From the NCBI GenBank assembly GCA_905182275.1, contig CAJJAU010000008.1, positions 62,001-126,000 on the forward strand: a stretch of 64,000 nt of DNA. Reading direction: 5' to 3'. Both the position numbers and the translations under genes were made by a program. The notes under the pieces were generated by a model. It was not told where the DNA came from, did not search any database, and was given only the letters and a program-made list of their open reading frames with translations. Of the stretch, positions 1-9,019 are shown in pieces; position 1 is the first letter of the stretch; each line of letters opens with the position of its first letter. The DNA is from a gamma proteobacterium HTCC2207 (GTDB lineage: Bacteria > Pseudomonadota > Gammaproteobacteria > Pseudomonadales > Porticoccaceae).

Positions 1-1078
1 CATCGCTGTCAGTGTATTGCGCCAATCCCAGCTTAGTCGCCATAAGATCACGGTAGTGTGTTAGAAAAGTAGGCTCATAATTTTTTAGTGCGGCCACCAG
101 CGTCTCTGAGGGCAACAATGTCATCAGTGATGTGGCCAGTGCATTTAAATTCCAAAGGCCAACTGAGGGTTGGTTTTTAAAGGAGTAACGGCCATTGGCA
201 TCAGAATGATTACAAATGAAATTGGGATTATAAACATCCAAAAACCCAAACGGGCCATAGTCAATCGTATCCCCCAATATGGACATATTATCGGTATTCA
301 TCACCCCATGAGCGAAACCTACCGCCTGCCAGTGAGCAATCATTTTGGCTGTTTCAGTGACAGTGTGATTGATCAAATTGGCATACCGTAAATCCTCATC
401 AGCCCACTTAGGAAAATGTCTAGCAATCACATAGTCAGCCATTGCCTTAACAGCCTCAGGCTGATTGCGATAATGGAAGTGCTCAAAGGAGCCAAAGCGA
501 ATATGGCTGCGAGCAACCCGACACACCGTTGCTGCACTCTCTACTTCTTCACGATAAACCGAGGTCTCACTGGTAACTAGGCACAGCGCTCTGGTGGTGG
601 CTATTCCCAGGCCATGCATGGCTTCTGAGCATAGGTACTCGCGAATGCTTGAGCGCAATACTGCACGTCCATCGGCAAACCGAGAATAGGGCGTAGCACC
701 AGCCCCTTTCAGTTGAATGTCCCAGAGTTGCGACCGCCCGTTGGCATCATCCACTGCTAGCTCACCCAGTGTCATGGCACGCCCATCCCCTAGTTGCCCT
801 GCCCAAACACCAAACTGATGACCCGAATAGACCAGCGCTATGGGGTGCAAGCTAGTCTCTGCAAGATCTCCCGCCATTAGACGCAGCATTGCTGGGTCAG
901 TCATAGACTCAGGGTTTAACCCCAGCTCTAACGCCAGTGAAGCATTGCTGCTAACCAGCACAGGGTTATGCAGTGGGCTGGGCGCCACTAGGCTGCAATG
1001 TAAGTCGCCCTGATCTTTAAAGCGATCAAAAAAAGTGTTTTGTAGATCCCGTGCTAGGGAGGCGTGCTTATCGGTCAT
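1..1078 (-). CDS. selO: Protein adenylyltransferase SelO (YdiU family), partial
   Basis: About 359 N-terminal residues are visible; the C-terminal part, roughly 120 residues judging by the usual length near 480, lies beyond base 1. SelO has a protein-kinase fold but transfers AMP from ATP to Ser, Thr or Tyr of target proteins, and is linked to redox homeostasis. Visible family motifs are YSGHQFG at residues 84-90, QLKGAGATPYSR near 122-132, and the nucleotide and metal-binding segments GVMNTDNMS at 258-266 and DYGPFGFLD at 273-281. The frame stays open to the window edge. The start lies 4 bases downstream of the stop of the beta-propeller gene on the same strand, so the two are probably cotranscribed. 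Identification is firm; intactness of the C-terminus cannot be judged. Confidence 0.93.
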   Translation of the reverse strand, partial: MTDKHASLARDLQNTFFDRFKDQGDLHCSLVAPSPLHNPVLVSSNASLALELGLNPESMTDPAMLRLMAGDLAETSLHPIALVYSGHQFGVWAGQLGDGRAMTLGELAVDDANGRSQLWDIQLKGAGATPYSRFADGRAVLRSSIREYLCSEAMHGLGIATTRALCLVTSETSVYREEVESAATVCRVARSHIRFGSFEHFHYRNQPEAVKAMADYVIARHFPKWADEDLRYANLINHTVTETAKMIAHWQAVGFAHGVMNTDNMSILGDTIDYGPFGFLDVYNPNFICNHSDANGRYSFKNQPSVGLWNLNALATSLMTLLPSETLVAALKNYEPTFLTHYRDLMATKLGLAQYTDSD

Positions 1079-1082
1079 AGAC

Positions 1083-2177
1083 TTATTTAATACCCTCAAG
1101 GCCAACATTTTGCCAGCTAATTCTGGCTAAATTATCTGCATGTAGACTACTTATGTACAGCCAGTCCTCGGTTTCCAATGCGCCAGTATTCGTGTGGTGC
1201 ACACCTTCAGGGTCTTGCAATGACGTTAGTACCTCACCGTCGCCAGTCATGGCAAAAACATGGCTATAAGGCACTGCTTGGGGGCGCATAAAAGGCGGAA
1301 AGCGCTGAAAAATCTTACGTACTAAAGGCGACATGGACAGATCATCCAGTGGCTTGCTGCGCGGCGACACCAGTCCTACCCAAAAGCGCCCGTCACGTCC
1401 ACGCACGACGTTGTCGGGGAACCCTGGCAAGTTATCGATTAACACTTCTGACTGACCGGCTTTGTCGCCCTGCAACCAATACTTATGAATGCGGTAAGAC
1501 CCGGTTTCATTAACCAATACAAATTGACTGTCAGCATCCACCGCAACTCCGTTGGCAAAGTTAAGCCCATCCATAAGTAGTTTGGTGGACTCATCTGCGG
1601 GATCATACACTAACAGACGGCCGTGACCTCCGTGCTCCATGGTATCCAGCAGGCTTGCCGCATAGGTACCGCCATTTGACTGCGCACCAAATTTGGTAGA
1701 GGCATCGCTAAAGTAAATTTTACCATCCGCAGTGACATCTAAATCATCGGCATAATCAATATCAGTCCCATCCACCGTGCGAGTCAATACTGAAATAATA
1801 CCAGCTGGCGAGACCTTTAATAGCCCTTTGTAGGCATCCGCGATCAGTAGGTTGTTATCAGCGTCAAAGACTATTCCCAAGGGGCTGCCCTGGGTATTGA
1901 CCCATTTGACCTGTTCGCCGGTTTTCTGGTTGTAGCGCACAATCCAGCCCTCGCGTGTAGCCGCGTAAACCTCGTCATCAAGAAGCGCCAAGCCCTCTGG
2001 TCCATGGGTGTCCGGCAACAGAATAATTTCAATGGCGGCCAATTTTTTATTTTCCTCAAAATCACCCACAAAGCCCTTGTCTAGCGGTGCTGCCCAGCTA
2101 ACCGGTTCCACCGGAACGGGCCATAATAGTAAATAGGCCACTAAAACAGCTATGGCTAGCAGTATTTTTTTTAACAT
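1083..2177 (-). CDS. Membrane-anchored strictosidine-synthase-like / SMP-30-like beta-propeller protein
   Basis: A 364-residue protein with one hydrophobic N-terminal segment (about residues 3-20) that acts as an uncleaved anchor or signal peptide, followed by a predicted six-bladed beta-propeller. Repeats of the type GxxFDADNNLLIADA and DLDVTADGKIYFSDA, and the segment GFPDNVVRGRDGRFWVG, are typical of the strictosidine synthase / SMP-30 superfamily, which also includes animal APMAP. Members of this superfamily are often Ca-dependent lactonases or esterases; the substrate here is not predictable. The protein is probably periplasmic. It precedes selO by 4 bases and likely forms an operon with it. 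Family assignment is good, function unknown. Confidence 0.85.
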   Translation of the reverse strand: MLKKILLAIAVLVAYLLLWPVPVEPVSWAAPLDKGFVGDFEENKKLAAIEIILLPDTHGPEGLALLDDEVYAATREGWIVRYNQKTGEQVKWVNTQGSPLGIVFDADNNLLIADAYKGLLKVSPAGIISVLTRTVDGTDIDYADDLDVTADGKIYFSDASTKFGAQSNGGTYAASLLDTMEHGGHGRLLVYDPADESTKLLMDGLNFANGVAVDADSQFVLVNETGSYRIHKYWLQGDKAGQSEVLIDNLPGFPDNVVRGRDGRFWVGLVSPRSKPLDDLSMSPLVRKIFQRFPPFMRPQAVPYSHVFAMTGDGEVLTSLQDPEGVHHTNTGALETEDWLYISSLHADNLARISWQNVGLEGIK

Positions 2178-2257
2178 CCTGAAACCCTCTTTTGTTGTTA
2201 TTATCGTGGGGTAATGGTGCGCTACTGGAACGGGTTAATCAACCTCGACTGTTTCGC

Positions 2258-2286
2258 TTGGAGTGCTGTCTCTGGTGGGGTAAAAT
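2258..2286 (+). promoter_or_regulatory. Candidate sigma-70 promoter for prfB
   Basis: A -10 hexamer TAAAAT (2281-2286, five of six consensus positions) lies 17 bases from TTGGAG (2258-2263, a weak -35). It sits about 60 bases upstream of the prfB start in the divergent gap 2178-2346. The spacing is ideal but the -35 is poor, so this is a candidate only. Confidence 0.4.
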
Positions 2287-2346
2287 GCGCGCTATTACAA
2301 AACTGTCAACTGTTCAGCTAACCATCGAAAGGTAGTCACTAGTCTC

Positions 2347-3442
2347 ATGGAAGTTAACCCCATTTACACCGCTTTAGATGACCTGCAAACACGCACTGAC
2401 GTGCTGAGGGGGTATCTTTGACTACGGAAACCGTAAAGATCGCCTCGCTGAAGTAGAGCTAGAACTGGGTGAACCCGACGTTTGGAACAAGCCTGAGCAG
2501 GCCCAAGAGCTAGGTCGCGAGCGCGCCTCTTTAGAGCTTGTCGTTAAAACCATTGAAGATCTAGATTCGGGGGTGTCTGATGCCCGTGAACTGCTTGGCA
2601 TGGCAGTGGAAGAGAACGATGCTGATACAGTGGCAGATGTTGAAGCAGAAATGGCCGCGCTGGAAACTCAGCTCGCTAAGCTTGAATTTCGGCGCATGTT
2701 CTCAGGCGCGATGGATGAAAACAGTGCCTTTTTAGAAATACAGTCTGGGTCTGGCGGCACTGAGGCACAAGACTGGGCAGAAATGCTTTTGCGAATGTAT
2801 TTGCGCTGGGCAGATGACAAGGGCTTCAAAGCTGAACTGTTAGAATGTTCAGCCGGGGATGTTGCTGGCATTAAAAGCGCCACCGTTGAAGTGACTGGCG
2901 AATACGCCTTTGGTTGGTTGCGCACTGAAATTGGGGTTCATCGGTTGGTGCGCAAATCGCCGTTTGATTCAGGAAACCGTCGCCACACATCCTTTGCCGC
3001 AGTGTTCATCTCCCCAGAAATTGACGACAATATAGAAATTGACATCGACCCATCTGATGTTCGCACCGATACTTACCGGGCATCGGGTGCCGGCGGGCAG
3101 CACATCAACAAAACGGATTCTGCAGTGCGACTTACTCATGCCCCCACCGGTGTGGTGGTGCAAAGCCAGAGCCAGCGATCGCAACACCAAAATCGTGACA
3201 AATGTTGGCAGATGTTGCGTGCTAGACTTTACGAATTAGAAGTCAGCAAACGCCAAGAGGCTGCTCAGGCTACTGAAGACACTAAATCTGATATTGGCTG
3301 GGGTAGTCAAATCCGATCCTACGTATTGGATGACGCGCGCATTAAAGACCTGCGCACGAACATAGAGACGCGCAATACGCAGGCAGTATTAGATGGAAAA
3401 TTAGACCAATTTATTGTCGCATCGCTAAAAGCGGGGCTGTAA
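2347..3442 (+). CDS. prfB: Peptide chain release factor 2, expressed by programmed +1 frameshift
   Basis: RF2 recognises UGA and UAA and hydrolyses peptidyl-tRNA on the ribosome. The ATG at 2347 opens a 24-codon frame that ends at an in-frame TGA (2419-2421). Reading continues in the +1 frame from GAC at 2420 to the stop at 3442, giving about 364 residues, close to the E. coli length of 365. The catalytic GGQ is at residues 249-251, and the SPF tripeptide that reads stop codons lies in [15 protein letters not shown]. The residue three positions before GAGGQ is Ala, as in most bacteria rather than E. coli K-12 (recalled). lysS follows 47 bases downstream, the standard prfB-lysS pair. A frame-blind search would miss the first 24 codons or call the gene broken. 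Confidence 0.97.
2407..2421 (+). promoter_or_regulatory. prfB autoregulatory +1 frameshift site
   Basis: The sequence AGGGGGTATCTTTGAC spans 2407-2422. It contains an internal Shine-Dalgarno-like AGGGGG, the slippery CTT codon (2416-2418) and the poorly read TGA followed by C. This is the classical RF2 element: when RF2 is scarce the ribosome pauses at TGA and slips one base forward. The upstream and downstream frames both match RF2 protein sequence exactly across this point. Confidence 0.97.
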
Positions 3443-3489
3443 ATTCTACAATAATTAAGACACCCATAACCAAAATAGACAGGGTACAC

Positions 3490-4983
3490 ATGACTGATCA
3501 ACACGACGAAAACAAACTCATTGCCGAACGCCGTGCAAAACTTGATGAACTGCGAACGCATGAAGGTCCAACCTTTCCTAACCAGTTCCAGCCACTCCAC
3601 AGTGCAGACCAACTGCAAGATGGCTTTGGTGAGCAAACCAAAGAACAGTTGGAGACATTGGCTAAGGTTGTTTGCATTGCTGGGCGAGTGATTCGTAATC
3701 GCGGTGCTTTTATTGTCGTGCAAGACAGTTCGGGTCAAATTCAGCTGTATGTGACCAAAGAGGCACGTCCCTTCGCTAAGTCATTAGATCTTGGCGATAT
3801 TGTCGGCATTACCGGTGTGCTGCATAAGTCAGGCAAGGGCGATTTGTATGTGCAAATGGACGAATATTTACTGCTCACCAAGGCGCTGCGACCACTCCCA
3901 GACAAGTTTCATGGTCTTGCTGACCAAGAAATGCGCTATCGTCAGCGCTACGTTGACCTTATTGTTAACCCCGACGTCCGCAACACCTTTCGTATTCGCT
4001 CTAAAGTGGTCGACTTTATTCGCCGCTACCTCAACGATGCCGACTATTTAGAAGTTGAAACCCCGATGTTGCAAGTCATACCTGGCGGCGCAGTGGCACG
4101 GCCTTTTGTTACTCACCACAACGCGCTCGATATCGACATGTATTTACGCATTGCCCCAGAGCTTTATCTCAAGCGTCTCGTAGTCGGTGGTTTTGAGCGG
4201 GTCTATGAAATTAATCGCAACTTTAGAAACGAAGGCCTTTCAACTCGGCATAACCCTGAATTTACCATGCTCGAATTCTACCAAGCCTACGCAGATTTTA
4301 ACGATCTTATGGATCTTACCGAAGATATGTTGCGCAAAATGGCCACCGAAGTGCTGGGGTCAACAAAAGTGGTTAACACAGTAAAAGATACAGATGGAGA
4401 GATTCAAAGCGAAATCCACTATGACTTTGCCGACCCTTTTGTCCGCTTGTCGGTGTTTGATTCTATTTTGCAGTACAACCCAGACATAAGCGCCGAACAG
4501 CTAAGCGATGAAGCTGGTGCACGTAAAATTGCCACGGATTTGCACATTCCGCTTAAAGATATCTGGGGTCTGGGTAAGGTACAGATTGAAATATTCGAGA
4601 AGACCGTAGAGCACCTGTTAGAGCAACCGACGTTTATCACCATGTATCCGGCTGAAGTTTCACCCTTGGCACGTCGTAATGATGATGACCCTTTCGTCAC
4701 TGATCGGTTTGAATTTTTCGTCGGCGGTCGCGAAATAGCCAATGGTTTTTCTGAGCTTAATGACCCGGAAGATCAAGAAGCCCGCTTTAAGCAGCAAGTG
4801 GCAGAAAAAGATGCTGGTGATGATGAGGCCATGCATTTTGACGCGGACTATATTCGAGCATTAGAGTACGGAATGCCACCAACCGCGGGCGAGGGTATAG
4901 GCATTGACCGCCTGGTGATGCTGCTCACTGATTCACCCTCCATTAGAGATGTATTATTGTTTCCGCACATGCGGCCGGAGTAA
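3490..4983 (+). CDS. lysS: Lysyl-tRNA synthetase, class II
   Basis: A 497-residue enzyme that charges tRNA-Lys in the cytoplasm. An OB-fold anticodon-binding domain (about residues 55-160) is followed by the class II catalytic core. Motif 2 is visible as [20 protein letters not shown], and motif 3 as [14 protein letters not shown] near the C-terminus. The length matches E. coli LysS (505 residues). It starts 47 bases after prfB and is very likely cotranscribed with it. A terminator-like hairpin follows at 5048-5074. Confidence 0.97.
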   Translation: MTDQHDENKLIAERRAKLDELRTHEGPTFPNQFQPLHSADQLQDGFGEQTKEQLETLAKVVCIAGRVIRNRGAFIVVQDSSGQIQLYVTKEARPFAKSLDLGDIVGITGVLHKSGKGDLYVQMDEYLLLTKALRPLPDKFHGLADQEMRYRQRYVDLIVNPDVRNTFRIRSKVVDFIRRYLNDADYLEVETPMLQVIPGGAVARPFVTHHNALDIDMYLRIAPELYLKRLVVGGFERVYEINRNFRNEGLSTRHNPEFTMLEFYQAYADFNDLMDLTEDMLRKMATEVLGSTKVVNTVKDTDGEIQSEIHYDFADPFVRLSVFDSILQYNPDISAEQLSDEAGARKIATDLHIPLKDIWGLGKVQIEIFEKTVEHLLEQPTFITMYPAEVSPLARRNDDDPFVTDRFEFFVGGREIANGFSELNDPEDQEARFKQQVAEKDAGDDEAMHFDADYIRALEYGMPPTAGEGIGIDRLVMLLTDSPSIRDVLLFPHMRPE

Positions 4984-5047
4984 TGAATCTCCTTAGATGA
5001 GTGTTGTCTGGGAAAAATGTACTATTAAACGACTATGGTGATTACTA

Positions 5048-5074
5048 TAAGGCCCGCTTTAGTTCCGGGCTTTA
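5048..5074 (+). terminator. Probable intrinsic terminator after lysS
   Basis: TAAGGCCCG (5048-5056) pairs with CGGGCTTTA (5066-5074), nine base pairs including one G-U, around a 9-base loop. It is followed by an AT-rich run rather than a long T tract. The position 65 bases after lysS fits a terminator for prfB-lysS. Confidence 0.55.
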
Positions 5075-5161
5075 TATTACTCATCGTAGTACTCTTTAAA
5101 AGAGAAAGGGTGTAGCGTTGGCCCTTTGAAATGGCTATTGCATAGCGAGCATGTGTAAATT

Positions 5162-5419
5162 TTATACTGCCTCAGGTAGACAGCATTTTTTGTACGCTAA
5201 AAATAGATAGAGGCACAATAAAAAGCCGAAGAAAAAGCCTGTTTGAGTATTCTGAGCTAAGATCAAAAACTTTGACCAATTCACTATTATAATAGTGGGT
5301 ACAAACAGAATAATAACTCGGTAGATTTCCCACACAAAAGAGCCACTGGGAGTCAGTTTGTCTGAGGTTTGCACTTTCTTTTGATGGCACGAAGGGCATA
5401 TTTTAGTGGTATTAAACAT
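5162..5419 (-). CDS. Small zinc-ribbon-like membrane protein, hypothetical
   Basis: An 85-residue reading frame I do not recognise by family. It opens with CPSCHQKK (Cys 8 and Cys 11), half of a zinc-ribbon knuckle, and has two hydrophobic segments at about residues 31-47 and 60-74 that could span the membrane. A CC pair near residues 78-79 could supply two further metal ligands. An AGGA motif lies about 8 bases upstream of the ATG. It follows the RDD gene on the same strand after 39 bases and may be translated from the same transcript. It could be a real short gene or chance; the RBS and context favour a real one. Confidence 0.5.
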   Translation of the reverse strand: MFNTTKICPSCHQKKVQTSDKLTPSGSFVWEIYRVIILFVPTIIIVNWSKFLILAQNTQTGFFFGFLLCLYLFLAYKKCCLPEAV

Positions 5420-5458
5420 ATGTCACATCCTGTGATGATTACTAATAGTCCTTGATCT

Positions 5459-5956
5459 TTAGTTAGTCACTTCTTCGTTGTTAGTATTTGTTGACGTAAA
5501 GTTAACCCGGTCCGTTGTTCGGATGCGAATAACGACCGTGCCCGCTAGCTTGTCGTGCCAGCCTTGTTTCCGCTTATCTATGCCGACCCAAAAAATACCT
5601 AAGCAAAGCGGTAGAAACGCGACGATATAGCTAAGATATCGCCCTATTGCTTGACCAATGCTCAATTTATCGCCGCTGCCAGCGTCGACGACCTTTAAAT
5701 TGAGTATCATTTTGCCGGGGGTGCCCATAAAGCGCAGCCAGAACCAAATAGTACCGACAATAGGCGTCACTTGGGTCAGTAAGAAATCCCAGTATCCTAG
5801 CGTGACTTGATCACTAGGGAAATTGAACCAATAGTTGTCACCGTAGATCAGGGTCATAGGTATTGAGATGACCACCACAAAAATTAATGTATCGATGAGC
5901 GAGGCTCCACACCTTATCCAAAATCCAGCATATTCGGTATCTTCCATGTCACGCAT
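5459..5956 (-). CDS. RDD family integral membrane protein
   Basis: A 165-residue membrane protein. The N-terminal helix carries FWIRCGASLIDTLIF, with the Arg and Asp that give the RDD family its name. Further hydrophobic segments lie at about residues 53-72 and 105-125, and PGKMILNLKVVDA is a typical inter-helix RDD motif. The family has no single agreed function; some members act in ion or Na+/H+ transport. Translation could begin at Met1 or Met4. A small Cys-rich membrane ORF follows directly. Family assignment is good, role unknown. Confidence 0.85.
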   Translation of the reverse strand: MRDMEDTEYAGFWIRCGASLIDTLIFVVVISIPMTLIYGDNYWFNFPSDQVTLGYWDFLLTQVTPIVGTIWFWLRFMGTPGKMILNLKVVDAGSGDKLSIGQAIGRYLSYIVAFLPLCLGIFWVGIDKRKQGWHDKLAGTVVIRIRTTDRVNFTSTNTNNEEVTN

Positions 5957-5992
5957 ACTCCTTAATAATCTAATAGACCTATGTTGATTTTA

Positions 5993-7219
5993 TTAGCTGC
6001 CTGAGGGAATGTCTTTAAAGGCTAGACCTTTATCTGCCCGAGGATCTTGCGGCAATCCTAAAACCCGTTCGGCGATGATGTTTTTCAGAATCTCATCGGT
6101 ACCACCGGCAATCCGTAAACCCGCTGAGCCCAGCCAGGCATTGTGAAAATCATGAACATCCGAAAGTTCGGTTTTCAGCATACCGGCCATGTCCAATGAG
6201 TCGATACCGAAGTTCCCAATAGCCTGCAATTTGTTAGCGCTGACTACTTTGGTAATGGAGGCCTCAGGACCCGGTGTGTCACCTTTAGATAGAGCTGACA
6301 TGGTGCGCAGTTTGGTGTTTTTAAGTCCGCTAGCTTGGCAGTACCAGTCGGCAATGGACTCTCGCACCGCGCGGTTTTCTATCAGTGCTTGGCCGTGATC
6401 ATCCTGTCCCTTAGCCCACTCGAAGGCTTCGGCGGCATCGACACCATTGGCATCACCCACAGCCAACCTTTCGTTCATGAGCGTGGTAATGGCGACTCTC
6501 CAGCCGTCACCCACAGCGCCAAGTCTTTGGCTGTCTGGTATACGCACGTCATTAAAGTACACCTCGTTAAATGACGAGCCGCCGGTAATCTGTTTGATCG
6601 GTTTGATGTCAATACCTGGGGATTTCATATCAACAAAGAAAAAGGTCATGCCGGCATGTTTATCTAAGTTGGGGTCGTGTCTGACCACAATAATACCGTA
6701 GTCACAAAATTGTGCCCCAGAGGTCCATACTTTTTGGCCATTGATAATCCAGTCATCACCATCTTTTACCGCTTTGCTGCGCAGACCCGCTACATCGGAC
6801 CCCGCAGAGGGCTCGGAGAAGAGCTGGCACCAAATTTCTTCGCCAGCGGCCATAGGGGGAAGGTAGCGTTGCTTTTGTTGCTCAGTGGCGTATTGCATCA
6901 TGACGGGTCCTGCCATACCGAGACCAATTTCATAGACACCCCGGGGGACATTAAATTTGGCTTCTTCTTGGCCCCAAATAATTCTCTCAAGCGGTGAGGC
7001 TTCTAAGCCACCATAAATTTTTGGCCAGTGCAGCATTGCCCAACCAGCGTCAAACTTCTTCTTTTGCCAGATTCTTGAGGCGTCTAGAAATTCCGGCGAA
7101 CCCGCTTTACCATGAGGATTATGGTTGCTGGTTTGACTTGTGAGTTGGGCGTTGTTTTTTAACCAAGCGCTGCATTTAGCTCTAAATTGGGCTTGTTGTT
7201 CTGTGTCATTAAAATTCAT
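5993..7219 (-). CDS. Acyl-CoA dehydrogenase (subunit of a likely heteromeric pair)
   Basis: A 408-residue FAD enzyme that introduces an alpha,beta double bond into an acyl-CoA and passes electrons to ETF. The FAD-binding segment CQLFSEPSAGSDVAGLRS and the C-terminal signature AGLRIAGGTDEILKNIIAER are present. It starts 1 base after the stop of a second acyl-CoA dehydrogenase gene on the same strand. Such adjacent, unequal pairs are known to form alpha2beta2 enzymes for bulky substrates such as steroid side chains and rings (ChsE and IpdE types). The exact substrate is not deducible, because no other catabolic gene adjoins it. Confidence 0.88.
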   Translation of the reverse strand: MNFNDTEQQAQFRAKCSAWLKNNAQLTSQTSNHNPHGKAGSPEFLDASRIWQKKKFDAGWAMLHWPKIYGGLEASPLERIIWGQEEAKFNVPRGVYEIGLGMAGPVMMQYATEQQKQRYLPPMAAGEEIWCQLFSEPSAGSDVAGLRSKAVKDGDDWIINGQKVWTSGAQFCDYGIIVVRHDPNLDKHAGMTFFFVDMKSPGIDIKPIKQITGGSSFNEVYFNDVRIPDSQRLGAVGDGWRVAITTLMNERLAVGDANGVDAAEAFEWAKGQDDHGQALIENRAVRESIADWYCQASGLKNTKLRTMSALSKGDTPGPEASITKVVSANKLQAIGNFGIDSLDMAGMLKTELSDVHDFHNAWLGSAGLRIAGGTDEILKNIIAERVLGLPQDPRADKGLAFKDIPSGS

Positions 7220-7220
7220 A

Positions 7221-8348
7221 TCAGACCCCTTGTTGAGCGTTGGTAGGTTGGGTCTTTTCTAACCCATGGATGAGTTTTTCCTTCCAAGTGGCAAGGGACC
7301 CGACATTTAAAGACAGCAACTTAGCGCGCCGATAGAAAAGATGGCAGTCGTACTCCCAGGTAAACCCATTACCACCATGGGTTTGGATATTTTCCTGGGA
7401 ACAATAGTTGAATGCTTGGGTGGCACTGACTCTCGCTGTAGCTGCGGCCACAGCTAACTCGGCGGATTCAGTAGATAGCGCCCAGGCACCATAGTAGCTG
7501 TTAGATTTTGCAAGGGTTAGCTTAATATACATGTCTGCTAGCTTGTGTTTAATCGCCTGGTAGGAGCCAATAGCACGACCAAAGGCAAACCTCTGTTGAG
7601 CGTAATTGGTTGCCATATCAAGGGTCGCTTGGGCACCGCCTAACTGCTCAAAACTGAACATAACAGCCGCTTGGTCGAGCAGGTTTTGCAATAGCGCCCA
7701 GCCTTCTCCGTGGTCACCCAGCAACCGACCCTGTGCATTTCTGAAGTCGATTGAGAAATGACCTCGACTGTCATCAATAGTATCTTGCTTTTGGACATTA
7801 CAGTCCTCATTGAGCTCAACCAGTCGCAACTCAATACCTTTTTGGCCTTTACAGAGGACAATAACATGTGTGGCGATGCCCGCGTCGGGCACAGCAATTT
7901 TGCTGCCTGAAACGGTGTTGCCGGCCACCGTGACATTCATATTTTGTGCAGTGGGGGCCAGTAATTGCTCGGTAATAGCCAGTGTGCCGACGCATTCACC
8001 GGTCACCAGTTTGGGGAGTAAATCTTGTTTTATTTCATCACTAGCGAACTTGATGACGGCTTCTGTAAAAAGGTACACCGATGATGAGAACGGCACTGGT
8101 GCGAGTGACCGGCCCAGTTCTTCAGCGACCATACAAAGTTCGAGATGGCCCAAGCCCAGACCATCATACTCCTCGGGTATTCTAATCCCGGTCCACCCCA
8201 TGGCAACGATTTGCTGCCAAAGATCAGTATCTAATGCCTGTTGCTGATCCAGAACGCTGCGACTTCTTTGGAGGGACTGTTCTTTCTCGAGAAATTTACG
8301 CGCTTCTGATTGAAGCAGCTTTTGGTCGTCTGAAAAATCTAAATTCAT
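7221..8348 (-). CDS. Acyl-CoA dehydrogenase (partner subunit)
   Basis: A 375-residue acyl-CoA dehydrogenase with an N-terminal helical domain (MNLDFSDDQKLLQSEARKFL), a middle beta domain and the C-terminal segment QTHGGNGFTWEYDCHLFYRR. The latter matches the QxxGGxGFTWE...RRA pattern of the FadE-like partner subunits. The dehydrogenase gene immediately downstream is separated by a single base, so translation is almost certainly coupled. The two proteins probably form one heteromeric enzyme. The substrate class (branched, cyclic or steroid-derived acyl-CoA) is an inference from paired family members. Confidence 0.88.
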   Translation of the reverse strand: MNLDFSDDQKLLQSEARKFLEKEQSLQRSRSVLDQQQALDTDLWQQIVAMGWTGIRIPEEYDGLGLGHLELCMVAEELGRSLAPVPFSSSVYLFTEAVIKFASDEIKQDLLPKLVTGECVGTLAITEQLLAPTAQNMNVTVAGNTVSGSKIAVPDAGIATHVIVLCKGQKGIELRLVELNEDCNVQKQDTIDDSRGHFSIDFRNAQGRLLGDHGEGWALLQNLLDQAAVMFSFEQLGGAQATLDMATNYAQQRFAFGRAIGSYQAIKHKLADMYIKLTLAKSNSYYGAWALSTESAELAVAAATARVSATQAFNYCSQENIQTHGGNGFTWEYDCHLFYRRAKLLSLNVGSLATWKEKLIHGLEKTQPTNAQQGV

Positions 8349-8493
8349 TATCCCACTCTTTTATTATTGTTTAGCCCCTAGAATATAGTTCTATAGGCGG
8401 TAAAAGCAATAGCAATGAGTGCTCATTTTAGCCGCCAACTGTCATTTATTTTAGATTACAGGAAGCGACTAAAATGCATTGAATCTGATTTTA

Positions 8494-8946
8494 TTAAAGA
8501 GCCGATTGTGACTGCTGCTTGGCGTCGTTGGAGACTTTTTGCCAGCTTTTGGTTTGATACAAAAAACCAATGTGGCCGCGAACAAAAAGTGTGCCATTCT
8601 CTAGCCATACTTTGCCCTTGTAGGCATCGCCTGTTTTGGGGTCAAAAACGCTACCTTTTTGCCAGATATCATTTTTTAGGGTCAGTCCGTTAATAATTTG
8701 CATGCCGATGACAGGTTTGCCATATAAATCCCCTTTGCATGCAATGCAAATAGGGTTGTCCTCAGGGGCATTACGCAGACTAAGGATGTTTGCGTATAGC
8801 TTACCCCCCTCCACGCGTACCTCGACGGTAGACTCAATATCGCCATTATCATCAAAGGTATTCCATAGACCAGATGGGTCAGTGTTGTTATCAGCCCAAC
8901 TAGGGACGACTAAAAGAGATATTATTAAAAGAAGCGTAGCGCGCAT
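8494..8946 (-). CDS. DUF2147 family secreted protein
   Basis: A 150-residue protein with a clear Sec signal peptide (MRATLLLIISLLVVPSWA, cleavage after Ala18). The remainder follows the DUF2147 pattern: GLWNTFDDNGDIESTVEV near the start, then an ICIACKGDLYGKPVIGM region with two cysteines spaced C-x2-C, then DPKTGDAYKGKVWL. Members are small periplasmic or secreted proteins, probably lipocalin-like barrels, of unknown function. It stands alone: heme A synthase ends 73 bases upstream on the same strand, and the acyl-CoA dehydrogenase start is 145 bases downstream. Confidence 0.82.
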   Translation of the reverse strand: MRATLLLIISLLVVPSWADNNTDPSGLWNTFDDNGDIESTVEVRVEGGKLYANILSLRNAPEDNPICIACKGDLYGKPVIGMQIINGLTLKNDIWQKGSVFDPKTGDAYKGKVWLENGTLFVRGHIGFLYQTKSWQKVSNDAKQQSQSAL

Positions 8947-9019
8947 AGTTAATTCCTTCTATTTTTAATTATTTTCTACCCTATTCTTCGGTACAACCTA
9001 CAGAGCCTCTGACACCTTA

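Noticed and set aside
170-391. A 73-residue plus-strand ORF near the window start
   Set aside because: It lies wholly inside selO on the opposite strand and has no recognisable protein features.
2573-3442. An isolated release-factor ORF lacking its N-terminus
   Set aside because: It is only the 3' part of prfB; the upstream 24 codons and the frameshift site restore the full gene from 2347.
8415-8693. A 92-residue plus-strand ORF over the DUF2147 gene
   Set aside because: It overlaps a clear signal-peptide gene on the minus strand and has no family features; judged a shadow.
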